From assembly GCF_029024945.1 (NCBI RefSeq), contig NZ_CP118976.1:1178001-1242000 (forward strand): DNA of 64,000 nt, written 5' to 3'. The position numbers and the translations under genes are program-made. Positions 17,119-25,395 of the stretch are shown in pieces. Source of the DNA: Staphylococcus succinus (GTDB taxonomy: Bacteria; Bacillota; Bacilli; Staphylococcales; Staphylococcaceae). Position 1 is the stretch's first letter. Every line of letters starts with the position of its first letter. The notes under the pieces were generated by a model. That model was not told the origin of the DNA, did no database searches, and saw nothing but the letters and a program-made list of their open reading frames with translations.

Positions 17119-18087
17119 ATGAAAAAAATTGCAGTGTTGACAAGTGGTGGAGATTCACCAGGTATGAATGCAGCGGTAAGAGCTGTTGTTCGTAAAGCGA
17201 TTTACAATAACATTGAAGTTTATGGTGTTTACCAAGGCTATCAAGGCTTATTAAACGATGATATTGAGAAGCTTGAACTTGGTTCTGTAGGTGATACTAT
17301 CCAACGTGGCGGTACATTTTTATATTCAGCGAGATGTCCTGAATTTAAAGATCCAGACGTGCGTAAAAAAGGTATTGAAAACTTACGTAAAAGAGGTATC
17401 GAAGGTCTTGTAGTTATTGGTGGAGATGGTAGCTATAGAGGTGCTCAACGTATAAGTGAAGAATGTGAAGAAATCCAAACGATTGGTATTCCAGGAACAA
17501 TTGATAATGATATCAATGGTTCTGATTTTACAATTGGTTTTGATACAGCATTAAATACAATTGTTGAATGTGTCGATAAAATTCGCGACACAGCGTCTAG
17601 TCATGCCCGAACATTCATTATTGAGGTTATGGGACGTGACTGTGGAGATTTAGCACTATGGGCGGGTCTGTCAGTAGGAGCAGAAACAATCATTGTTCCA
17701 GAAGTAGAAACAGACATCAAAGAAGTAGCAGAAAAAATCGACAGTGGTATAAAAAGAGGTAAAAAGCACTCTATTGTCATCATTGCTGAAGGTTGTATGT
17801 CAGGAGAAGCTTGCGCCGCAGAATTGACTAAATACATTAATGTTGATGCACGTGTGACAGTACTTGGACATATTCAACGTGGTGGAAGTCCAAGTGGGGC
17901 AGATAGGGTACTTGCTTCACGATTAGGTGGTCACGCAGTCGATTTATTATTAAACGGAAAATCTGCAGTTGGTGTAGGTATTCGTAATAATGAATTAACT
18001 GATACGCCATTTGATGAAATCTTTAACTCGCATGAACATGAGTTTGATTTCAAAACATATGCATTAACGAACGAATTATCTATATAA
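17119..18087 (+). CDS. pfkA: 6-phosphofructokinase
   Basis: ATP-dependent phosphorylation of fructose 6-phosphate, the committed step of glycolysis. At 322 residues it has the full ATP-PFK signature set: TSGGDSPGMNAAVRA (~8-22), GGDGSYRGA (~103), the catalytic GTIDNDI (~125), MGRDCGDLA (~170) and LGHIQRGGSPS (~247), which with the Arg residues forms the allosteric effector site. It lies 20 bases upstream of pyk, so the irreversible glycolytic kinases are co-transcribed. Two cre-like sites upstream suggest carbon-source control. Confidence 0.97.
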   Translation: MKKIAVLTSGGDSPGMNAAVRAVVRKAIYNNIEVYGVYQGYQGLLNDDIEKLELGSVGDTIQRGGTFLYSARCPEFKDPDVRKKGIENLRKRGIEGLVVIGGDGSYRGAQRISEECEEIQTIGIPGTIDNDINGSDFTIGFDTALNTIVECVDKIRDTASSHARTFIIEVMGRDCGDLALWAGLSVGAETIIVPEVETDIKEVAEKIDSGIKRGKKHSIVIIAEGCMSGEACAAELTKYINVDARVTVLGHIQRGGSPSGADRVLASRLGGHAVDLLLNGKSAVGVGIRNNELTDTPFDEIFNSHEHEFDFKTYALTNELSI

Positions 18088-18107
18088 AATACTGGGAGGC
18101 ATTAATA

Positions 18108-19868
18108 ATGAGAAAAACTAAAATTGTTTGTACTATAGGACCAGCGTCAGAATCAGAAGAAATGCTAGAAAAATTAATCAAAGCCGGAATGAACGTAGCG
18201 CGCTTAAACTTTTCACATGGTGATCATGCAGAGCATAAAGCGAGAATTGATACGATTCGTGAGGTTTCAAAAAAACTAGGTAAAACAGTAGCAATCTTAC
18301 TTGATACTAAAGGTCCTGAAATCCGTACGCATAATATGAAAGACGGTGTTATTGAACTTGTAAAAGGTTCAGAAGTCATCGTGAGCATGACTGAAGTAGA
18401 AGGTACAACTGAAAAATTCTCAGTAACATATGATAATCTTATTAACGATGTTGAAGAAGGTTCATATATTTTATTAGATGATGGTCTAATTGAATTACAA
18501 GTTAAAAAAATTGATCAAGCAAATGGCGAAGTACTTTGCGATGTTTTAAACACTGGAGAATTAAAAAATAAAAAAGGTGTTAACTTACCAGGCGTTAAAG
18601 TGAGCTTGCCAGGTATTACTGAAAAAGATGCAAACGACATCAATTTTGGTATTAGTGTAGGCGTAGACTTCATTGCTGCTAGTTTCGTACGTCGCCCTAG
18701 CGATGTATTAGACATTCGTAAATTATTAGAAGCACAAAAAAATACAAACATTAGCATTATTCCAAAAATTGAAAACCAAGAAGGTATTGATAATATCAAA
18801 GAAATTCTTGAAGTTGCAGATGGATTAATGGTAGCTCGTGGTGACATGGGTGTTGAAATTCCACCAGAATCAGTACCAATGGTACAAAAAGATTTAATTA
18901 GACAATGTAATAAATTAGGTAAACCAGTTATTACTGCTACACAAATGCTTGATTCTATGCAACGTAACCCACGTCCTACACGTGCAGAAGCCAGTGATGT
19001 TGCCAATGCAATTTATGATGGTACTGATGCAGTTATGCTTTCAGGTGAAACGGCTGCTGGACAATACCCTGAAGAGGCAGTTAAAACAATGCGTAATATT
19101 GCGATTTCTGCTGAAGCAGCGCAAGATTATAAAAAATTATTATCTGACCGTACTAAATTAGTTGAAACGTCATTAGTGAATGCTATTGGGGTGTCTGTTG
19201 CACATACGGCATTAAACTTAAAAGTTAAAGCTATTGTTGCAGCTACAGAAAGTGGTTCAACTGCGCGTACGATTTCTAAATATCGTCCACAATCAGATAT
19301 TATTGCTGTGACTCCAAGCTCAGAAACAGCACGTCAATGTGCATTAGTTTGGGGAATTCACCCAGTGGTCAAAGAAGGTCGTAAAACTACAGATGCATTA
19401 TTAAATAATGCCGTAGCTACTGCTGTTGAAACTGAAAAAGTTCAAAATGGTGATTTAATCATTATCACTGCTGGTGTACCAACTGGTGAAAAAGGTACTA
19501 CAAATATGATGAAATTACACCTTGTTGGAGATGAACTAGCAAAAGGTCAAGGTATTGGTAGAAACTCAGTAGTTGGCCATACTCTAGTTGTTAATGACGC
19601 GAGTGAATTAGAAGGTAAAGATTTATCTGATTCAATCATTGTTACATCTTCTGTTGATGAATCTCTTGTACCATATATTGAAAAATCAATTGGTTTAATC
19701 ACTGAAGAAAATGGTATTACTTCTCCAAGTGCGATCATAGGTTTAGAAAAAGGTATTCCTACAGTAGTTGGCGTTGAGAATGCTACAGCTGAAATTCAAA
19801 GTGATATATTAATCACAGTTGATGCTAATCAAGGTAAAATCTTCGAAGGTTATGCTAACGTACTTTAA
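18108..19868 (+). CDS. pyk: Pyruvate kinase with C-terminal extra domain
   Basis: Phosphoenolpyruvate plus ADP to pyruvate and ATP. The 586-residue length is the Bacillus/Staphylococcus form carrying an extra PEP-utiliser-like domain (~475-585) beyond the normal ~470 residues. The core has ARLNFSHG (~32), LLDTKGPEIRTH (~64), the catalytic IPKIENQEG (~220), ARGDMGVE (~245) and MLSGETAAG (~310). In the extra domain the usual TSHA phosphohistidine motif reads TSPSA, so it cannot be phosphorylated there; a structural role is likely. GGGAGG precedes the ATG. The mRNA ends in a structured 3' UTR. Confidence 0.97.
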   Translation: MRKTKIVCTIGPASESEEMLEKLIKAGMNVARLNFSHGDHAEHKARIDTIREVSKKLGKTVAILLDTKGPEIRTHNMKDGVIELVKGSEVIVSMTEVEGTTEKFSVTYDNLINDVEEGSYILLDDGLIELQVKKIDQANGEVLCDVLNTGELKNKKGVNLPGVKVSLPGITEKDANDINFGISVGVDFIAASFVRRPSDVLDIRKLLEAQKNTNISIIPKIENQEGIDNIKEILEVADGLMVARGDMGVEIPPESVPMVQKDLIRQCNKLGKPVITATQMLDSMQRNPRPTRAEASDVANAIYDGTDAVMLSGETAAGQYPEEAVKTMRNIAISAEAAQDYKKLLSDRTKLVETSLVNAIGVSVAHTALNLKVKAIVAATESGSTARTISKYRPQSDIIAVTPSSETARQCALVWGIHPVVKEGRKTTDALLNNAVATAVETEKVQNGDLIIITAGVPTGEKGTTNMMKLHLVGDELAKGQGIGRNSVVGHTLVVNDASELEGKDLSDSIIVTSSVDESLVPYIEKSIGLITEENGITSPSAIIGLEKGIPTVVGVENATAEIQSDILITVDANQGKIFEGYANVL

Positions 19869-19874
19869 TAAAAA

Positions 19875-19946
19875 TGGGTGTTATGAAATTGTAGAATGAA
19901 AATTCCATAATACTATATATGAAGTAAATTTGGGTGGTAACACCCA
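19875..19946 (+). other. Competing hairpins in the pyk 3' UTR
   Basis: TGGGTGTTA at 19875-19883 is the exact complement of TAACACCCA at 19938-19946. The same CACCCA can instead close a local six-pair hairpin, TGGGTG-GTAA-CACCCA (19931-19946), with a GNRA tetraloop. The two pairings exclude each other and stand ahead of a strong terminator. Function is unknown. The block looks like a T-box end (GGGTGGTAAC) but departs from the T-box core. Confidence 0.5.
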
Positions 19947-19954
19947 AGGTTCAG

Positions 19955-19992
19955 AAAAGACCTATCAAATTATTTAATTTGATAGGTCTTTT
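19955..19992 (+). terminator. pyk terminator
   Basis: An 18-bp near-perfect stem (AAAAGACCTATCAAATTA and complement) with a two-base loop and a T5 run. It is one of the strongest hairpins in the window. Confidence 0.92.
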
Positions 19993-20031
19993 TGTATTTC
20001 AATATGCTTTAAGACAGAGCAATATAAAAAA

Positions 20032-20071
20032 ACATCTATATTCATTGAAAAATTACAATGGATATAGATGT
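20032..20071 (-). terminator. cycA terminator
   Basis: ACATCTATAT plus CATTG pair with CAATG plus ATATAGATGT around eight bases. The minus strand continues into T7. Confidence 0.85.
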
Positions 20072-20085
20072 CTAAATACAATTAA

Positions 20086-21456
20086 TTAAAATTGTTTTTG
20101 TTGTTTACGTGCGGTTTTTTTAAAGCGTAAGTACATTATTGTAAGAATAACAAACCAAATCGGTGTTAAGAATACTGCGCGTCTTGTATCTATGTTAACG
20201 AATAATAAACAAAATACGAGTATAAAGAAAATCAATATAATATAACCCATATACTTGCCACCAAATAACTTAAATGTTGCGTTTTTATGTAATTCTGGGT
20301 TACGTCGATGATAATTAATATAAGCAATAGTAATCAATGCCCAAACAACGAGAAATAGTACAGTTGAAACGGTAGTAATGTACGTAAATACAAGTGAAGC
20401 GTTAGGTACAATATAGTTTAAAAGAGCAGCAATCATAAGCAATGCACATGAGAATAAAATTGCGATGTGCGGCACTCCGTTTTTATTTGTTTTAGTAAAA
20501 AGCGGTGATGCCTGTGCTTTGCTAGATAGTCCAAATAGCATTCGACTATTTGAAAAAATACCACTATTACATGATGATGCCGCGGCTGTTAACACTACAA
20601 AGTTAATAATACCTGCTGCAAAAGGTATACCAACCAGTGCAAATAATCTGACAAATGGACTTTCATTTGGGTTAATATCATTCCAAGGAATGATAGACAT
20701 GATAACTGCCAGAGCACCGACATAAAATACTAATATTCTCAATGGAACACTATTTACGGCTTTTGGAATTGTGGTTAATGGATTCTTCGTTTCGCCTGCA
20801 GTGACGCCTATTAATTCGATACCTACGAATGAAAAGAGTGCCATTTGGAAGGACATAACGAAGCCACTGATACCTTTTGGAAAAATCCCATTACTATATA
20901 GGTTAGTTAATGATGCATGGCCAAACTGTGTTTTGTAAGCCATAGCAATCATAATTGCACCCACTACAATTAAGGCGATGATAGTGACAATTTTAATAAT
21001 TGAAAACCAAAACTCTAATTCCCCGAATAATTTAGCGCTTAATAAATTAAGTGACATTAATACTAAAACACAAAATAGTGCACTTAACCAATTAGGAACG
21101 TGTGGAAACCAAAAACTGACATATTTTGCAACGGCTGTTACTTCTGCCATACCTGTAATAATCCAACATAACCAATAAGTCCATCCAGTGACAAACCCTG
21201 CAAATGATCCAATATAAGCATTGGTTACATCTGCAAATGATTTGAAATTAGTGTTTGTAACGAGCAATTCTCCCAAGCCTCGCATAAACATAAATAGCAT
21301 AAATCCAATTATTATATATGTAAGTAAAATAGAGGGGCCAGTTAATGCTATTGTTTGACCTGCGCCTAAGAATAATCCAGTACCAATTGCTCCCCCAATA
21401 GCAATAAGCTGAATATGACGATTACTTAGTTCTCTTTGTAACTGATTTTTAGCCAT
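20086..21456 (-). CDS. cycA: Amino acid permease, D-serine/D-alanine/glycine transporter type
   Basis: A proton-coupled uptake permease of the APC superfamily, 456 residues with about 12 membrane helices. It opens with LSNRHIQLIAIGGAIGTGLFLGAG, the family signature of TM1 (quoted in part as IAIGGAIGTGLFLGAG), and has GVTAGETKNP between TM6 and TM7. Position next to pyk and citZ and the overall sequence match the staphylococcal cycA gene. Exact substrates are inferred by orthology. AAAGGAG precedes the ATG. It is convergent to pyk and divergent from citZ. Confidence 0.85.
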   Translation of the reverse strand: MAKNQLQRELSNRHIQLIAIGGAIGTGLFLGAGQTIALTGPSILLTYIIIGFMLFMFMRGLGELLVTNTNFKSFADVTNAYIGSFAGFVTGWTYWLCWIITGMAEVTAVAKYVSFWFPHVPNWLSALFCVLVLMSLNLLSAKLFGELEFWFSIIKIVTIIALIVVGAIMIAMAYKTQFGHASLTNLYSNGIFPKGISGFVMSFQMALFSFVGIELIGVTAGETKNPLTTIPKAVNSVPLRILVFYVGALAVIMSIIPWNDINPNESPFVRLFALVGIPFAAGIINFVVLTAAASSCNSGIFSNSRMLFGLSSKAQASPLFTKTNKNGVPHIAILFSCALLMIAALLNYIVPNASLVFTYITTVSTVLFLVVWALITIAYINYHRRNPELHKNATFKLFGGKYMGYIILIFFILVFCLLFVNIDTRRAVFLTPIWFVILTIMYLRFKKTARKQQKQF

Positions 21457-21808
21457 TAAAATAACTCCTTTATTAAGTTAATTATTATTATGCAATGTGA
21501 TTTAAAATAACACAACTATTTTTTAAACATAGTAAATAATGATAAGTACAAAAATACATTAATAATTTGTTATTAAACTTGATAACCAATTAAAATGCTA
21601 TAAAAATTGATGTGTGGTGAATTCCATATTAAAATAAAGATACGACAACCTATATGATTGTGGCGTTTATAAGGGCATATAAACAAATTATTATTTCTTA
21701 TTCTTTTGGTAGGACAATAAATCTTAAAATATTCACAAAATAGTAAATATTGGATATAATGGTTATTGAAAGCCATTTCATAATGAAATAGAAAAGGGGA
21801 ATTTATAT
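21457..21808. promoter_or_regulatory. Divergent cycA/citZ intergenic region
   Basis: 352 AT-rich bases. It holds a good citZ promoter (21732-21760) and a palindrome, ATTTCATAATGAAAT, at 21775-21789 just before the citZ SD (AAAAGGGGAA). No open reading frame with a ribosome site was seen; the reading frame on the minus strand here is uninterrupted but has no SD. Confidence 0.6.
21732..21760 (+). promoter_or_regulatory. citZ promoter
   Basis: TTCACA at 21732-21737 and TATAAT at 21755-21760, 17 bases apart, 49 bases ahead of the start codon. Confidence 0.7.
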
Positions 21809-22927
21809 ATGGCAGAGTTACAAAAAGGTTTAGAAGGGGTAATTGCAGCTGAGACAAAAGTAAGTTCTATTATTGATAGTCAATTGACTTATGCAGGTTA
21901 TGATATCGATGATTTGGCTCAGAATGCAGAATTTGAAGAAGTTATCTTTTTGTTATGGTACTATCGTTTACCAAACGAGGAAGAATTACAATCATTAAAA
22001 GATAAACTATATGAATATATGACATTAAATCCAAGAGTGTATAACCACTTTAAAGAATATGCGACAAGTAATGTCCATCCTATGACTGCATTAAGAACAT
22101 CAGTTTCATATGTAGCACACTTTGATCCTCATGCTGAAGATGAAAATGACGATCAAACAATGGAAAGAGCGGTACGTATACAGGCGAAAATAGCTTCCCT
22201 TGTGACTGCATATGCAAGAGTAAGAGCAGGCAAAGAAGTTGTGAAGCCTAATAAAGATTTAAATTACGCTGGCAACTTCTTATATATGTTGAGAGGAGAG
22301 TTACCAACTGATATAGAGATCGAAGCTTTTAATAAGGCGCTCGTTCTACATGCAGACCATGAGTTAAATGCCTCAACATTTACAGCTAGATGTGCCGTAT
22401 CATCTTTATCTGATATGTATTCTGGTATTGTAGCAGCTGTAGGTTCTTTAAAAGGACCATTGCATGGTGGCGCAAACGAACGTGTAATGAGCATGCTATC
22501 AGAAGTGAAATCAATCGATGAAGTAGATGCTTATATCGACAATAAAATTGAAAATAAAGAAAAAATTATGGGCTTTGGACATCGTGTATATAAAGATGGT
22601 GATCCGAGAGCGAAATACTTAAAAGAAATGAGCCGTAAAATCACAACCGAAACAGGACAAAGTCAACTGTTTGATATCTCGGTTAAGATTGCAGATAAAA
22701 TGAAAAAAGAAAAAGGCTTAATCGCCAATGTTGATTTCTTTAGTGCAACAGTTTATCACAGTATGAATATTGATCATGATTTATTTACACCAATTTTTGC
22801 TGTAAGTAGAACATCTGGCTGGATAGCGCATATCTTAGAGCAATATAGAGATAACAGAATCATGCGTCCAAGAGCGCAATATATCGGTGAAACAAATAGA
22901 AAATATGAACCAGTTGAAGAAAGATAA
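21809..22927 (+). CDS. citZ: Citrate synthase
   Basis: Condenses oxaloacetate with acetyl-CoA at the entry of the TCA cycle. At 372 residues it is the short Gram-positive form. Catalytic-site motifs are LHGGANERV (~218), GFGHRVYKDGDPRA (~255) and the Asp-containing ANVDFFSATVYHS (~305). AAAAGGGGAA precedes the ATG. icd follows after 112 bases with only a weak hairpin between, so partial co-transcription of citZ and icd is likely. Confidence 0.97.
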   Translation: MAELQKGLEGVIAAETKVSSIIDSQLTYAGYDIDDLAQNAEFEEVIFLLWYYRLPNEEELQSLKDKLYEYMTLNPRVYNHFKEYATSNVHPMTALRTSVSYVAHFDPHAEDENDDQTMERAVRIQAKIASLVTAYARVRAGKEVVKPNKDLNYAGNFLYMLRGELPTDIEIEAFNKALVLHADHELNASTFTARCAVSSLSDMYSGIVAAVGSLKGPLHGGANERVMSMLSEVKSIDEVDAYIDNKIENKEKIMGFGHRVYKDGDPRAKYLKEMSRKITTETGQSQLFDISVKIADKMKKEKGLIANVDFFSATVYHSMNIDHDLFTPIFAVSRTSGWIAHILEQYRDNRIMRPRAQYIGETNRKYEPVEER

Positions 22928-22950
22928 TTTGATTGTTACATTTAACTACC

Positions 22951-22971
22951 ACTGCTGTTTTGTTCAGCAGT
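22951..22971 (+). terminator. Weak hairpin between citZ and icd
   Basis: ACTGCTG and CAGCAGT around seven bases, then CTTTTGTT. The T-run is interrupted, so it may attenuate rather than stop citZ transcripts. Confidence 0.5.
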
Positions 22972-22987
22972 CTTTTGTTCAATCAAA

Positions 22988-23002
22988 ATTTTTCTGAAAA
23001 TA
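22988..23002 (+). promoter_or_regulatory. CodY-box-like site before icd
   Basis: ATTTTTCTGAAAATA differs from the CodY consensus AATTTTCWGAAAATT at two of 15 positions. It lies 38 bases before the icd start. Motif evidence only. Confidence 0.5.
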
Positions 23003-23039
23003 TTAAATAAATAGAAATTAAAACACGGAGGTTTTTTAC

Positions 23040-24305
23040 ATGTCAGGTGAAAAAGTATTAAAAACAAATGAAGGTTTAACAGTTCCAAATAATCCAATTA
23101 TCCCATTTATTATCGGTGACGGTATTGGTCCTGATATTTGGAAAGCAGCTAGTAGAGTGATAGATGCAGCTGTAGAAAAAGCATATAATGGCGAAAAGAA
23201 AATCGAATGGAAAGAAGTATTAGCTGGTCAAAAAGCATTCGACGAAACTGGCGAATGGTTACCACAAGAAACGTTAGATACAATTGATGAGTATTTAATT
23301 GCAATCAAAGGTCCATTAACAACTCCAATCGGTGGCGGTATTCGTTCACTCAATGTTGCTTTAAGACAAGAGTTAGATTTATTCACGTGTTTACGTCCTG
23401 TACGTTGGTTCCAAGGTGTGCCATCACCAGTTAAACGTCCTGAAGACACTGATATGGTTATTTTCCGTGAAAATACTGAAGATATCTATGCAGGTATTGA
23501 ATTTAAAGAAGGTACACCAGAGGCTAAAAAAGTAGTTGATTTCTTACAAGATGAAATGGGCGCTAAGAATATTAGATTCCCTGAAACTTCTGGTATTGGT
23601 ATTAAACCAGTATCTAAAGAAGGTACTGAACGTTTAGTACGTGCTGCAATTCAATATGCTATTGACAATAACCGTAAATCGTTAACGTTAGTGCATAAAG
23701 GTAATATCATGAAATTTACTGAAGGTGCATTTAAACAATGGGGTTATGATTTAGCTCATAACGAATTTGGTGATAAAGTATTTACTTGGCAACAATATGA
23801 TAAAATTGTTGAAGAAGAAGGTAAAGAAAAAGCGAACGAAGTTCAAACACAAGCTGAAAATGATGGTAAAATTATTATTAAAGATTCAATTGCTGATATT
23901 TTCTTACAACAAATTTTAACACGTCCAGCGGATCATAATGTAGTTGCTACAATGAACTTAAATGGTGACTATGTATCTGATGCATTAGCAGCACAAGTCG
24001 GAGGAATTGGTATTGCTCCAGGTGCTAACATCAACTATGAAACAGGACATGCTATTTTTGAAGCAACGCATGGCACTGCACCAAAATATGCTGGTTTAAA
24101 TAAAGTGAATCCATCTTCAGAAATTTTAAGTGCAGTATTAATGTTAGAACATTTAGGTTGGCAAGAAGCTGCAGACAGCATTACAGATTCAATTGAGAAA
24201 ACAATTGCGTCTAAAGTTGTAACTTATGATTTTGCACGTTTAATGGACGGTGCTAAAGAAGTTTCGACATCAGAGTTTGCAGATGAATTAATTAAGAATA
24301 TCTAA
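23040..24305 (+). CDS. icd: Isocitrate dehydrogenase (NADP)
   Basis: Oxidative decarboxylation of isocitrate to 2-oxoglutarate with NADP, the glutamate-supplying TCA step. At 421 residues it matches the bacterial homodimeric type. The phosphate-binding segment GGGIRSLNVALRQ (~98-110) carries the regulatory serine seen in family members. ENTEDIYAGIE (~147), the Lys-containing VHKGNIMK (~220) and the cofactor-binding EATHGTAPKYA (~340) are present. CGGAGG precedes the ATG. It is also named citC in staphylococci. A 16-bp perfect terminator follows. Confidence 0.97.
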   Translation: MSGEKVLKTNEGLTVPNNPIIPFIIGDGIGPDIWKAASRVIDAAVEKAYNGEKKIEWKEVLAGQKAFDETGEWLPQETLDTIDEYLIAIKGPLTTPIGGGIRSLNVALRQELDLFTCLRPVRWFQGVPSPVKRPEDTDMVIFRENTEDIYAGIEFKEGTPEAKKVVDFLQDEMGAKNIRFPETSGIGIKPVSKEGTERLVRAAIQYAIDNNRKSLTLVHKGNIMKFTEGAFKQWGYDLAHNEFGDKVFTWQQYDKIVEEEGKEKANEVQTQAENDGKIIIKDSIADIFLQQILTRPADHNVVATMNLNGDYVSDALAAQVGGIGIAPGANINYETGHAIFEATHGTAPKYAGLNKVNPSSEILSAVLMLEHLGWQEAADSITDSIEKTIASKVVTYDFARLMDGAKEVSTSEFADELIKNI

Positions 24306-24684
24306 GTTAATTTTAACGATTGCATTAATATTTAATTTATACAATAGATGGCCTGATAATATTCATTAATGAATATTATCAGGCTTTTTTATGAAACATG
24401 TAACCTTAATACACACTTGTTTCAAATCATAGTATAGTGATGATTGTTCATAATATGAAATAAATGTTAAGATTCTATTAACTTGTAATTTTCAGAATTT
24501 GCTGATAAAAGTTAAAAATAGCGCAATAGATTGTTTATAGCACAATCATATGGACTTTATAACACCCCAACTATTTAATCTACATTGCGTATTGTTAAGT
24601 TTATGTAAAAATATTTTAAACTATGTTATTTTTATTAAAATTTAAGTTATAATTAATTTGTAAACACAAATATGGAGGGACACT
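24306..24684 (+). promoter_or_regulatory. icd-phoP intergenic region
   Basis: 379 bases. It contains the icd terminator, then about 300 AT-rich bases leading to phoP. A TATAAT at 24648-24653 is the best phoP -10; no good -35 is present, as expected for an activator-dependent promoter. Repeats of a TTAA(C/A) type occur upstream, but I cannot define a PhoP box by eye. Confidence 0.45.
24351..24384 (+). terminator. icd terminator
   Basis: A 16-bp perfect stem starting GCCTGATAATATTCAT, a two-base loop and a T6 tail. Confidence 0.93.
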
Positions 24685-25395
24685 ATGTCACAAAAAGTAC
24701 TTGTAGTAGATGATGAACAATCGATCGTAACCTTGTTAAAATATAATTTAGAACAAGCGGGATACATAGTAGAAGTTGCTTATGATGGAGAAGAAGCATT
24801 GGATAAGGTTAATACTACAAATCCAGAATTAGTCGTATTAGATGTTATGCTCCCTAAAAAAGATGGTATTGAAGTATGTAAGACAATTCGTTCAGATAAA
24901 AATCTTGTGCCTATTCTCATGTTAACAGCTAAAGATGATGAATTTGATCGAGTACTTGGGCTTGAGTTAGGCGCTGATGACTACATGACTAAGCCATTTT
25001 CGCCAAGAGAAGTTGTGGCACGAGTGAAAGCTATTTTAAGAAGATCAGCAATGATTAATGAAGCTATTACTATTGAGAATGATGATGCGGATATTATTAT
25101 TGGATCAATTAGAATTAGACCCGAGTATTTTGAAGTGTATAAAGAAGATGAACTATTAGAACTCACACCAAAAGAATTTGAATTGTTATTATATCTTATT
25201 GAAAGGCAAGGTAGAGTTATTACTCGAGAACATATGTTGAATTCAGTTTGGAATTATGAATTTGCAGGTGATTCGAGAATCGTAGACGTACATATTAGTC
25301 ATTTAAGAGATAAATTAGAAGAAAATCCTAAACAGCCTAAACTCATTAAAACAGTACGTGGACTAGGCTATAAATTGGAAAGACCGAAAGTTTAA
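24685..25395 (+). CDS. phoP: Response regulator PhoP
   Basis: OmpR-type DNA-binding regulator of phosphate starvation, 236 residues. The receiver domain has acidic VVDDEQ at the N-terminus, the phospho-acceptor Asp53 (VVLDVMLP), Thr in MLTAKDD (~87) and Lys in MTKPFSP (~106). The C-terminal winged helix (~140-232) ends in TVRGLGYKLE. GGAGGG precedes the ATG. The stop codon shares one base with the phoR start (TAATG), giving tight coupling with its kinase. Confidence 0.95.
   Translation: MSQKVLVVDDEQSIVTLLKYNLEQAGYIVEVAYDGEEALDKVNTTNPELVVLDVMLPKKDGIEVCKTIRSDKNLVPILMLTAKDDEFDRVLGLELGADDYMTKPFSPREVVARVKAILRRSAMINEAITIENDDADIIIGSIRIRPEYFEVYKEDELLELTPKEFELLLYLIERQGRVITREHMLNSVWNYEFAGDSRIVDVHISHLRDKLEENPKQPKLIKTVRGLGYKLERPKV

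Noticed and set aside
19931..19992. T-box riboswitch after pyk
   Set aside because: GGGTGGTAAC departs from the T-box core, the leader would be only about 120 bases, and no gene in the same direction follows.
21732..21740. Rex half-site (TTCACAA) at the citZ promoter
   Set aside because: Only one half is present and it coincides with the -35.
21573..21857. 94-codon minus-strand frame at the citZ promoter
   Set aside because: It overlaps the promoter and the citZ start and has no SD.
24493..24512. CodY-like box upstream of phoP
   Set aside because: At least four mismatches to the consensus; not better than chance in AT-rich DNA.
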